From an uncultured Lachnospiraceae bacterium (lineage in GTDB: Bacteria > Bacillota > Clostridia > Lachnospirales > Lachnospiraceae), in NCBI GenBank assembly GCA_910588535.1, contig CAJUOO010000030.1, positions 1 through 36,067 on the forward strand: DNA of 36,067 nt, read 5' to 3'. A program made the translations under genes and the position numbers. The notes under the pieces were generated by a model. It was not told the origin of the DNA, did no database searches, and saw only the letters and a list, made by a program, of their open reading frames with translations. Shown here piece by piece: positions 8,568 to 16,357 of the stretch (position 1 is the first letter of the stretch; each line of letters opens with the position of its first letter).

Positions 8568-8606
8568 GGATAAAATATAAACAAGCTATGGAAGGATGGG
8601 CAGAAT

Positions 8607-9728
8607 ATGAGCGAAATCACGGTGGATTTTCAGGAAAAACTGAATGGACTTTTACAGTACGCAAAAAGCAAGAAAAATACGCTGGAATATACAGAAATCA
8701 CGGATTATTTCGGGGATATGGAGCTTAGTGTAGAACAGTTAGATAAGATGATGGAGACACTGGAGAATCACAATGTAGATATTCTGCGCATTACCGAGGA
8801 TGACGATGCGCTTCTTCTTCAGGATGAAGAAAATATGCTTTTGGATGAGGAGGAAGAGATCGATCTTGCCTCGATCGATTTAAGTGTCCCGGAGGGAGTG
8901 AGCTTGGAGGACCCGATCCGTATGTATCTAAAAGAGATCGGCAAGGTTCCTCTGCTCTCGAATGAGGAGGAGATAGAGCTTGCAAAGGGGATTCAGGAAG
9001 GGGACGAGGCTGCAAAAAAGCGTCTTGCGGAGGCGAATTTGCGCCTTGTGGTAAGTATTGCCAAGCGCTATGTGGGGCGTGGCATGCAGTTTTTGGATCT
9101 GATTCAGGAGGGAAATCTGGGACTTATCAAGGCAGTTGATAAGTTTGATTATCGGAAAGGATTTAAGTTCAGCACATATGCGACGTGGTGGATCAGGCAG
9201 GCGATCACGCGCTCGATTGCGGATCAGGCTAGGACTATAAGGATTCCTGTGCATATGGTAGAGACGATCAACAAGCTGATCCGCGTGTCCAGACAGCTTG
9301 TGCAGGAGCTTGGCAGAGAGCCGTTCCCGGAGGAGATCGCAGCTAAAATGGACATGCCGGTGGAGCGGGTGAGGGAGATTCAGAAGATTTCACAGGAGCC
9401 AGTTTCATTAGAGAGTCCGGTTGGCGAGGAGGATGAGAGTCATCTGGGGGATTTTATACAGGATGACAATATACCAGTGCCTGCGGATGAGGCGGCTTTT
9501 GTGTTCTTGAAGGAACAGCTTCTCGCTGTGCTGTCGACTTTGACAGAGCGGGAGCAGAAAGTTTTAAGGCTGCGCTTTGGTCTGGATGATGGGAGAGCAC
9601 GCACGCTGGAGGAGGTCGGAAGAGAATTTAATGTGACAAGAGAGAGAATCCGCCAGATTGAGGCAAAGGCGCTGCGAAAGCTGAGACATCCGAGTCGAAG
9701 CCGGAAGCTTAAGGATTATCTGGAATAG
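8607..9728 (+). CDS. rpoD: Primary RNA polymerase sigma factor (sigma-A/RpoD)
   Basis: A 373-residue primary sigma factor. An acidic region 1.1 spans residues 1-95 (DEEEEIDLASIDLSVPEG). Region 1.2 is at about 100-130 (DPIRMYLKEIGKVPLLS). Regions 2.1-2.4 span about 135-220, with FSTYATWWIRQAITRSIADQ for -10 recognition. Region 3 is in the middle. Region 4 at the end has the helix-turn-helix LEEVGREFNVTRERIRQIE for the -35. The length matches Firmicutes SigA. GGAAGGATGGG lies upstream of the ATG. It is the third gene of the operon, 39 bases after dnaG. Confidence 0.98.
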   Translation: MSEITVDFQEKLNGLLQYAKSKKNTLEYTEITDYFGDMELSVEQLDKMMETLENHNVDILRITEDDDALLLQDEENMLLDEEEEIDLASIDLSVPEGVSLEDPIRMYLKEIGKVPLLSNEEEIELAKGIQEGDEAAKKRLAEANLRLVVSIAKRYVGRGMQFLDLIQEGNLGLIKAVDKFDYRKGFKFSTYATWWIRQAITRSIADQARTIRIPVHMVETINKLIRVSRQLVQELGREPFPEEIAAKMDMPVERVREIQKISQEPVSLESPVGEEDESHLGDFIQDDNIPVPADEAAFVFLKEQLLAVLSTLTEREQKVLRLRFGLDDGRARTLEEVGREFNVTRERIRQIEAKALRKLRHPSRSRKLKDYLE

Positions 9729-9767
9729 AGGATGAGAGGCTGAAAATTGGATGAAAAGGAGAGAACC

Positions 9768-10478
9768 ATGCAGATTTCAGAGAGGCTGATGACGGTTGCT
9801 TCCTTTGTGTCAGACGGGAGCAGAGTGGCAGACATCGGGACAGATCACGCCTATGTACCAATTTCATTGATGCTGGATAACAGAATAATATGTGCGCTTG
9901 CCACGGATGTGAGGGAAGGTCCACTTGCGCGCGCTAAGAAGCATATCAGAGAATATCAGCTTGAGAACAGCATCCATGTCAGGTTATCAGATGGCTTGTC
10001 TGCCTATCAGAAGGGGGAGGCGGACAGCATAGTGATCTCTGGCATGGGCGGGGCTTTGACGGAGCGCATCTTGACGGAAGGTGCTGGAAAATATGAGGGT
10101 GTCAGGGAACTTATTCTTTCTCCGCAGTCGGAGATATTTCTGGTAAGGATCTGGCTTAGGAAGAATGGCTGGCAGATTGAGAGGGAGACGATGCTTGTAC
10201 AGGATGGCAAATACTATACTGTTATAAGGGCAGTTCCGGGAGAAGACGGAGAGGCTAGGCAAGTGGAGGATCAGTATGGTGGCTATCTTTTAAAGCATAA
10301 GCATCCTGTATTATTGAATTATTTATTGCAGGAGAGGGAAACGATACATAAAATTCTTGTCATGCTAAAAAAACAGATCGCAGAGAGCCAGAATCAGGCA
10401 CATATTGAGAATAGAATAGGGGAGCTTACGGACAAACTTCTGCTTGTGGAGGAGGCATTATTATATTATGAAATGTAA
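9768..10478 (+). CDS. trmK: tRNA (adenine(22)-N1)-methyltransferase
   Basis: A 236-residue SAM-dependent methyltransferase of the TrmK (YqfN) family, which makes m1A22 in tRNA. The SAM motif is VADIGTDHAYVPI near residue 25, and the family motif ISGMGG follows. The frame opens with a TTG at 9747, but the ATG at 9768 has AAAAGGAG at the right distance and begins with the family start MQISERL. The gene sits directly after rpoD, as in many Firmicutes. Its last 11 bases overlap the NIF3-family gene, suggesting translational coupling. Confidence 0.95.
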   Translation: MQISERLMTVASFVSDGSRVADIGTDHAYVPISLMLDNRIICALATDVREGPLARAKKHIREYQLENSIHVRLSDGLSAYQKGEADSIVISGMGGALTERILTEGAGKYEGVRELILSPQSEIFLVRIWLRKNGWQIERETMLVQDGKYYTVIRAVPGEDGEARQVEDQYGGYLLKHKHPVLLNYLLQERETIHKILVMLKKQIAESQNQAHIENRIGELTDKLLLVEEALLYYEM

Positions 10479-11244
10479 GGATATTATGGAATTTTTGAAT
10501 AAACTTGCACCTTTGTCATATGCGGAGAGCTGGGATAATGTTGGGCTATTGGTGGGAGATAACGATAAGGAGGTCAATACAATATTTCTTGCTGTGGATG
10601 CTACAGACCGGGTGCTTGATGAGGCGTGTGAGGCGGGTGCGGATATGCTGATCACACATCATCCGCTTATTTTTTCAGGGCTTAAGTCCGTGAATGAGGA
10701 TCATTTTGTCGGCAGGCGGGTGCGCAGGCTGATACGGGAGGATATCTGCTATTGTGCGATGCACACAAATTTTGATATTGCAGGAGATATGGCGGGAATT
10801 GTGGTTGCGAGGCTGCCATTTTGGGAATCAAAGGTATTGTGTGAGACGGCGGATGGTTTCGGCTTGGGGCGGATTGGCCTTTTGGAGAAACCAATGTGTG
10901 TGGGAGAGCTTGTGGAGCTGATTAAGAAACAGTTTGACATTCCGAGTGTGGTACTTTATGGAAATCAGGATCAGGTAGTGGAGCGGATCGCAGTGCTTCC
11001 GGGCTCAGGAAAATCAGAGATTAAGGAGGCCATAAGGCAGTGTGCAGATGTTATGGTGACAGGAGATATTGATCACCATGTTGGAATTGATGCACTTGCC
11101 GAGGGAATGATACTGATTGATGCGGGGCATTATGGATTAGAAAAGGTATTTGTTGAATACATGAAGCATAGCTTGGAAAAAGAGTGGGGAGGCACTATCT
11201 GTGTGAGGACAGAGCAGATTATGCAGCCTTTTACGGTGTTATAA
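10468..11244 (+). CDS. NIF3-family (DUF34) dinuclear-metal protein
   Basis: A 258-residue NIF3-like protein, often annotated as a GTP cyclohydrolase 1 type 2 homologue. Metal-site motifs are visible: ITHHPLIFSGLK (H64, H65), MHTNFD and, near the end, DAGHYGLEKVFVE. The length matches the short form without the inserted PII-like domain. The ATG at 10468 lies inside the end of trmK, with GGAGGAGG 12 bases upstream. The frame opens slightly earlier, at 10444. Pairing with trmK is widely conserved in Firmicutes. The precise activity of the family is unsettled. Confidence 0.92.
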   Translation: MKCKDIMEFLNKLAPLSYAESWDNVGLLVGDNDKEVNTIFLAVDATDRVLDEACEAGADMLITHHPLIFSGLKSVNEDHFVGRRVRRLIREDICYCAMHTNFDIAGDMAGIVVARLPFWESKVLCETADGFGLGRIGLLEKPMCVGELVELIKKQFDIPSVVLYGNQDQVVERIAVLPGSGKSEIKEAIRQCADVMVTGDIDHHVGIDALAEGMILIDAGHYGLEKVFVEYMKHSLEKEWGGTICVRTEQIMQPFTVL

Positions 11245-11261
11245 AGAACGGAGGGCAAGAT

Positions 11262-12935
11262 TTGGATTCAGGGATAAAGATGACAACGATCGCCGTGTGT
11301 GGCGTTAAAAAAGAGTATCCGAGAGAGACGACGTATCGGGAACTTGCGAGGGAGTATCAGCCGGAATATTCGCATGATATTGTGTTAGTGAATGTGAATG
11401 GAAAGCTTCAGGAGCTTCACAAAAAGTTAAAACCAGACAGTGAAGTCACATTCGTCACCACCGCGGACAGTGCAGGGAGTTCTTCTTATAGAAGGAGCGT
11501 GACCCAGCTTATGTTAAAGGCAGTATATGATGTGACAGAGAAAGAGGAGCTTGAGAAGGTCAGTGTCTTATTTTCCTTAAGCAAGGGCTATTACTGCAAG
11601 GTTGCTGGAAAGGTGAAGGTGGATGAGGCATTTCTTGCCCGTGTGAAGGCACGTATGGATGAGATGGTCCGTATGGATATTCCGATAAAAAAGAAGAGTA
11701 TTCACACGGATGACGCCATTATGTTGTTTAAGGATCAGCGGATGCATGATAAGGAGAAGCTGTTTCGGTACAGGCGTGTGTCTAAGGTGAATATCTACAG
11801 TATTGAAGAGTATCAAGATTATTATTATGGCTATATGGTGCCAAGCACAGGGTATCTGAAATATTATGATTTAAAATGTTATGACGAGGGCTTTGTGCTC
11901 TGTCTTCCTGAGAGGCATAAGCCGGAGGAACTGCCAGAATTTGATCCACAATGTAAGCTTTTCTATGTGCTGAATGAATCGAAGGAATGGGGAGAGCACC
12001 TAAAACTTGCCACGGTGGGGGATCTCAATGAGACGATCGCAAGAGGCGGATTAAATCAGATGATCTTAGTGCAGGAGGCGCTTCAGGAGAAGAAGATAGC
12101 AGAGATTGCACAGACGATCGCGCAGAGTAAAAGCAAGAAGATTATTATGATCGCAGGGCCGTCCTCCTCTGGTAAGACGACATTTTCTCATCGGCTTTCT
12201 GTCCAGTTACAGGCGCACGGGATGAACCCACATCCGATCGCCCTTGACAATTATTTTATTGACAGGGATAAGTGTCCGCTGGATGAGTATGGAAAACCTG
12301 ATTTTGAAGGATTGGCTGCCTTAGATGTGGAATTATTTAACAAGAATATGACGGCGCTTCTTCGAGGGGAGAGTGTGGAGCTGCCCTATTATAATTTTAA
12401 GACAGGAAAACAGGAATATAAGGGAAATATTAAGAAGCTTGGCAGGGATGATATTCTTGTGCTGGAAGGGATCCATGGGTTGAATGATGCTCTGTCCTAC
12501 ACACTTCCAAAGGAGAGCAAGTATAAGATCTATATCAGTGCATTGACGCAGCTTAATATTGATGAGCACAATCGTATTCCATCCACGGATGGAAGGCTGA
12601 TCCGCCGCATGGTGAGAGATTCCAGAACCAGAAATATCACAGCGAAGGGAACGCTCAGCATGTGGGATTCTGTGCGCCGCGGGGAGGAACATAATATCTT
12701 CCCTTATCAGGAACAGGCAGATGTTATGTTCAATTCGGCATTGATTTACGAGCTTGCTGTGCTCAAGCAATTTGCCGAGCCGATATTGTTCGGGATTGAA
12801 AAGGAAGATCCAGAATATTCTGAGGCAAAGAGACTGCTTAAATTTCTGGATTATTTTCTTGGAATACCGACAGATGATGTGCCAAAGAATTCCATTCTGC
12901 GCGAGTTTATAGGTGGGAGCTGCTTCCATGTGTAG
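11262..12935 (+). CDS. Uridine kinase-like nucleoside kinase with N-terminal TGS/ThrRS-like region
   Basis: A 557-residue fusion. The N-terminal 60 residues resemble a TGS domain (LVNVNGKLQELHKKLKPDSE). A region resembling the threonyl-tRNA synthetase second additional domain follows. The C-terminal half is a phosphoribulokinase/uridine-kinase domain with Walker A GPSSSGKTT and the LVLEGIHGLN-type segment. It is expected to phosphorylate a nucleoside, but the substrate is not proven for this fusion type. The start is uncertain. TTG 11262 has GGAGGG 6 bases upstream, whereas ATG 11280 has only a weak site. It follows the NIF3-family gene by 17 bases and probably ends the operon. Confidence 0.85.
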   Translation: MDSGIKMTTIAVCGVKKEYPRETTYRELAREYQPEYSHDIVLVNVNGKLQELHKKLKPDSEVTFVTTADSAGSSSYRRSVTQLMLKAVYDVTEKEELEKVSVLFSLSKGYYCKVAGKVKVDEAFLARVKARMDEMVRMDIPIKKKSIHTDDAIMLFKDQRMHDKEKLFRYRRVSKVNIYSIEEYQDYYYGYMVPSTGYLKYYDLKCYDEGFVLCLPERHKPEELPEFDPQCKLFYVLNESKEWGEHLKLATVGDLNETIARGGLNQMILVQEALQEKKIAEIAQTIAQSKSKKIIMIAGPSSSGKTTFSHRLSVQLQAHGMNPHPIALDNYFIDRDKCPLDEYGKPDFEGLAALDVELFNKNMTALLRGESVELPYYNFKTGKQEYKGNIKKLGRDDILVLEGIHGLNDALSYTLPKESKYKIYISALTQLNIDEHNRIPSTDGRLIRRMVRDSRTRNITAKGTLSMWDSVRRGEEHNIFPYQEQADVMFNSALIYELAVLKQFAEPILFGIEKEDPEYSEAKRLLKFLDYFLGIPTDDVPKNSILREFIGGSCFHV

Positions 12936-12996
12936 AAGCCTTCCTGATTACATTTAGAGCTTATTCCTATATAGAAGCAATCAATATAGGGAAGGC

Positions 12997-13776
12997 ATGG
13001 GTATCAATATGGAAATGGATTATATGCTGCTTGTGGATACAGCAGTGCTGGCGGGCGAGATTATGTTGGAGAGCGGAGCGGAGGCGTACCGCGTGGAGGA
13101 TACAATCAGTCATTTTCTCCATACAGCACAGCTTAAGCACGCACAAGTATTTGTGACAATGACAGGGATCATTGCGACTCTCTCTGATCCTGCGATCGAG
13201 GCAATCACAGTGGTGCGCCGTGTGAACCGACGAAGAACCAATCTAAATAAGATATATTTGGTCAATGATGTATCCAGAAAATTTTCAAAGGGTGAGATGG
13301 AATTAAAGGATGCTTTTTCTGAATTAAAACAGATACGGAAAAAGGAACAATATTCCCTTCGCACAAAAAGCTTGGGGATTGTGCTCACCTCCGCTTTCTT
13401 TTGTATGCTGCTGGGAGGAAATCTTTATGAGACGATGGTGGCAGCGGTGGTCGGCACCATCTTAAGCTTTTTGATGTGGGCAGGGGAGAAGATTGGTCTT
13501 CAGGGGTTTCTTCTGGATGGTTTTAATACATTGCTTGTCGTGTTTGCTTCCATGATAATCTGTCATTTTATCTGGCTTCCTGTGCGGACAGATATGATTA
13601 TTATAGGCGGAATTATGCCGATGGTGCCGGGTGTGGCAATCACCAACGCCATTCGGGATACGCTTCAGGGTGACTATGTGTCAGGGGGCGCCAGAATGAT
13701 GGAGGCATGCATGGAGGCGGGCGCGATCGCCTTTGGGGCATGCATTGGGATTCTTCTGTATCGCGCGATATTATAA
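12997..13776 (+). CDS. Threonine/serine exporter family protein, ThrE N-terminal-type subunit
   Basis: A 259-residue membrane protein of the ThrE_1 family (PF06738 type). A soluble N-terminal part contains LESGAEAYRVEDTI and the family motif VTMTGIIATLSDP. About five hydrophobic spans follow from residue 125, including the conserved GGIMPMVPGVAITNAIRD loop. The start is unsettled. ATG 12997 is only one base after AGGGAAGG, and ATG 13009 is 13 bases after it. It is paired with the next gene, and the two halves together match full-length ThrE proteins. The physiological substrate is inferred from the family. Confidence 0.88.
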   Translation: MGINMEMDYMLLVDTAVLAGEIMLESGAEAYRVEDTISHFLHTAQLKHAQVFVTMTGIIATLSDPAIEAITVVRRVNRRRTNLNKIYLVNDVSRKFSKGEMELKDAFSELKQIRKKEQYSLRTKSLGIVLTSAFFCMLLGGNLYETMVAAVVGTILSFLMWAGEKIGLQGFLLDGFNTLLVVFASMIICHFIWLPVRTDMIIIGGIMPMVPGVAITNAIRDTLQGDYVSGGARMMEACMEAGAIAFGACIGILLYRAIL

Positions 13777-13789
13777 CAGAGGGAAAGAT

Positions 13790-14221
13790 ATGAGAATAAT
13801 TATTCAGACAATGGGGGCATTTGTTGCAGTGCTAGGATTCTCCACCGTGATGGAAGTGCCAAAAAAGCTTTTGATTCATACAAGCATCATTGGGGCAGTG
13901 GGGTGGCTGGTTTATTTGATAACATGCAGGTGGGGGCTTTCCACAGTGATGGCAAGCTTCTGTTCAGCGAGCGTGATCTCATTGATGTCGCATATCAGTG
14001 CCCGCAAGTTAAAGTCTCCTGTGACAGTTTTTCTGATAGGAGGGATACTTCCGCTGGTGCCGGGAGCAGGCATGTACCGCACCGCATACAGTTTAATTAT
14101 GGAAACATCACAGCAGGTATATAAAAACTTACAGGAAACACTCCTGATTGCAGGAGCGATAGCAGTTGCGATCTTTATCACAGATTCGGTATTTCGTCTG
14201 TTTACTGCACATAGACATTAG
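13790..14221 (+). CDS. Threonine/serine exporter family protein, ThrE C-terminal-type subunit
   Basis: A 143-residue protein with four hydrophobic spans, of the ThrB/ThrE_2 type (PF12821). It has the conserved GGILPLVPGAGMYRTAY loop, parallel to GGIMPMVPGVAITN in the preceding gene. The frame opens upstream at 13733, but the ATG at 13790 has AGAGGGA at good spacing. It follows its partner by 13 bases, so the two are surely co-transcribed and probably form one complex. A short palindrome (GGCAATATTGCC) follows the stop, without a T-run. Confidence 0.88.
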   Translation: MRIIIQTMGAFVAVLGFSTVMEVPKKLLIHTSIIGAVGWLVYLITCRWGLSTVMASFCSASVISLMSHISARKLKSPVTVFLIGGILPLVPGAGMYRTAYSLIMETSQQVYKNLQETLLIAGAIAVAIFITDSVFRLFTAHRH

Positions 14222-14309
14222 CCTGTTATTGGCAATATTGCCACACAAGCTATCATTATATAAGAAAGTATTTTTTACCAAAAATAAGTTTACAGATTAT
14301 TATAATTGA

Positions 14310-14640
14310 GTGTTAATGATATACTTTATCTTATGTTAAAAATAGGTTTATTATTTTCTGGAAATGGTTCGTCCAGCGAACTGTCTGTGGTCCTCCGTCA
14401 CCCCCCCCCGCTTGCGCTTAGTGAAAAACGCAGCGGACGCTAAGCTCGAAACTACCTCGCTAAGCGCCGGTGTTATTCAATAGGTTCCTTGAGAACCACA
14501 GACAGTTCGCTGGACTGTTTTATCAATAAGACAAGACACATTGTCATTTTGCTTTTTTAGGTTTGATAGATCGTTTTTGTTGTCTTCTTTCAGATCGTTT
14601 GATGTTTTATGAATACAAACGAAGGCAAAAACCTCGTTGT
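14310..14640 (+). repeat. Structured intergenic repeat, copy 3
   Basis: The core is 14371-14515. The outer helix has GAACTGTCTGTGGT opposite ACCACAGACAGTTC. The T-A pair here replaces a C-G pair of copies 2 and 4, a compensatory change. The apical helix CGCTAAGC/GCTAAGCG is intact. The middle helix is weaker (one G-T pair, one A-A mismatch). The CACCCC segment is expanded to nine C. The 3' flank matches copy 4 to about 14620, ending near ATACAAACGAA. It fills most of the 546-bp gap between the ThrE pair and lysA. A further hairpin (CAAACGA...TCGTTGTTTG) follows at about 14616-14643. Confidence 0.9.
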
Positions 14641-14767
14641 TTGCAATGGAGCTTTTGATTCTTGCCGCAGTCGGTATATGGAGCTGTCGCAAGAAGCGTT
14701 ACCTACACAGAAAATAGCAGACTGGTTATACGGACCATAGCAATGAAACGCCAATGAAACACGACAG

Positions 14768-14796
14768 TTGACAGAGAGATATTTTTATGTTATCGT
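14768..14796 (+). promoter_or_regulatory. Sigma-A promoter of lysA
   Basis: A perfect -35 TTGACA (14768-14773), a 17-base spacer and TATCGT (14791-14796). It gives a leader of about 25 nt, too short for a riboswitch. Confidence 0.75.
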
Positions 14797-14827
14797 TTGC
14801 TGTGGAAGAGAAAGGAGCTGTTGGACG

Positions 14828-16081
14828 ATGGAGAAAAAACCATTTGTAACACTGGAAAAAATACAAGAGATTGTGAAGGAGTTTCCCACTCCTTTTCACA
14901 TATACGATGAAAAGGGAATACGTGAAAACGCGAGAAAATTAAAGCAAGCATTTGCGTGGAACAAAGGCTATAAAGAATTCTTTGCAGTCAAGGCTACCCC
15001 AAATCCATATCTGATGGCAATTCTTAAGGAAGAGGGGATTGGCGCAGACTGTTCATCTTATACAGAGCTTCTGCTCTCCGACAAGGTTGGCTTAAAGGGA
15101 CATGAGATTATGTTTTCTTCTAATGTCACCCCGGCAGAGGACTTTCAGTTGGCATCAAAGCTCGATGCGCTTATTAATTTTGATGATATTACACATATAG
15201 ATTTTTATGAGAAGCTTGCACCATTTAAGGAAACTATGTGTTGCAGGTATAATCCGGGTGGGGAATTTAGGATTCACAACCAGATTATGGACAACCCTCA
15301 GGATGCAAAATATGGGCTTACCAGACCACAGATGACAGAGGCATTTTTAAAACTCAAGGCAAAGGGTGTGAAGCATATGGGAATACATTCTTTCTTGGCG
15401 AGCAATACAGTGACGAATGATTATTATCCAACACTTGCAAAGCTGCTGTTTCAGACTGCCGTGGAGCTTACCAAAGAGACGGGGATGCATATCTCTTTTA
15501 TCAATCTGTCCGGCGGCGTGGGAGTGCCATACAGACTGGATCAGGAGCCCAATGATATTATGGCGATCGGTGAGGGGGTAAGGCAGGCATTTGAGGAGAT
15601 CCTTGTTCCAGCAGGTATGGGAGATGTCGCGATCTATACAGAGCTTGGAAGATATATGCTTGCTCCCTATGGGCACTTGATTGCGCAGGCTATTCACGAA
15701 AAGCACACTTATAAGGAATATATTGGCTTGGATGCATGTGCAGCGAATCTTATGCGCCCGGCGATGTATGGAGCGTATCACCATATCACTGTGCTTGGCA
15801 AGGAGGATGAACCTTGTGAGTATACCTATGATATCACAGGGGGCTTGTGTGAGAATAATGATAAATTCGCTATAGATAGAAAGCTTCCAAGAATTGAGAT
15901 CGGTGACTATCTCGTACTTCATGATACAGGAGCGCACGGTTTTTCCATGGGCTATAATTATAATGGAAAGCTGCGATCGGCGGAGCTGCTCTTAAAAGAA
16001 GATGGTGAGGTAAAATTAATACGACGTGCTGAGACACCAGAGGATTATTTTGCTACTCTTGACTTTACACATCTTCCATAA
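14828..16081 (+). CDS. lysA: Diaminopimelate decarboxylase (fold III PLP enzyme)
   Basis: A 417-residue enzyme that converts meso-diaminopimelate to lysine, the last step of lysine synthesis. The PLP lysine is K55 in FFAVKATPNP. Further family signatures are GADCSSYTEL, INLSGGVGVPYR, ELGRYMLAPYG, NLMRPAMYGAYHHI and GLCENNDKFAIDR near the C-terminus. In place of the common CESGD it has CENND, and in place of EPGR it has ELGR, as in a Clostridia subgroup that I recognise as this enzyme. The frame opens at 14768, but ATG 14828 has AAAGGAG upstream and the promoter -35 overlaps the earlier ATG. It is transcribed alone and is separate from dapA-dapB. Confidence 0.92.
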   Translation: MEKKPFVTLEKIQEIVKEFPTPFHIYDEKGIRENARKLKQAFAWNKGYKEFFAVKATPNPYLMAILKEEGIGADCSSYTELLLSDKVGLKGHEIMFSSNVTPAEDFQLASKLDALINFDDITHIDFYEKLAPFKETMCCRYNPGGEFRIHNQIMDNPQDAKYGLTRPQMTEAFLKLKAKGVKHMGIHSFLASNTVTNDYYPTLAKLLFQTAVELTKETGMHISFINLSGGVGVPYRLDQEPNDIMAIGEGVRQAFEEILVPAGMGDVAIYTELGRYMLAPYGHLIAQAIHEKHTYKEYIGLDACAANLMRPAMYGAYHHITVLGKEDEPCEYTYDITGGLCENNDKFAIDRKLPRIEIGDYLVLHDTGAHGFSMGYNYNGKLRSAELLLKEDGEVKLIRRAETPEDYFATLDFTHLP

Positions 16082-16199
16082 AACAGATATCTGTCTTGGA
16101 TAAAGTATAGATTTTTAAAAATGTAGTAAACTGGTATTTAGAATAGAGAAAATATATAGTTTCACAGATGAACAACTGTATTTGTAAAAAAAACATATC

Positions 16200-16228
16200 T
16201 TGACAATTTGTCGGATATGGCGTATTAT
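16200..16228 (+). promoter_or_regulatory. Sigma-A promoter of the peptide transporter operon
   Basis: A perfect TTGACA (16200-16205), a 17-base spacer and TATTAT (16223-16228). Transcription would start near 16235, giving a leader of about 120 nt. Within it GTGTGCA near 16243 can pair with TGCACAC near 16325. Confidence 0.85.
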
Positions 16229-16357
16229 GTCAACATGCGAGTGTGCACGCAGAATAGGGAGTTATCTGTTTGATGCAAAGTGCTAAAGTGGCAAAGTATA
16301 CAAGGTACAATGCAGAAAGCGATTATGCACACAGGAAATGTTAAAAGGAGGAAAGAT

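Noticed and set aside
12333..12929. 198-codon minus-strand frame inside the nucleoside kinase gene
   Set aside because: Antisense shadow of a conserved kinase domain; no ribosome site or family match.
15347..15937. 196-codon minus-strand frame inside lysA
   Set aside because: It lies wholly antisense to a well-supported gene, has no ribosome site and no recognisable domain.
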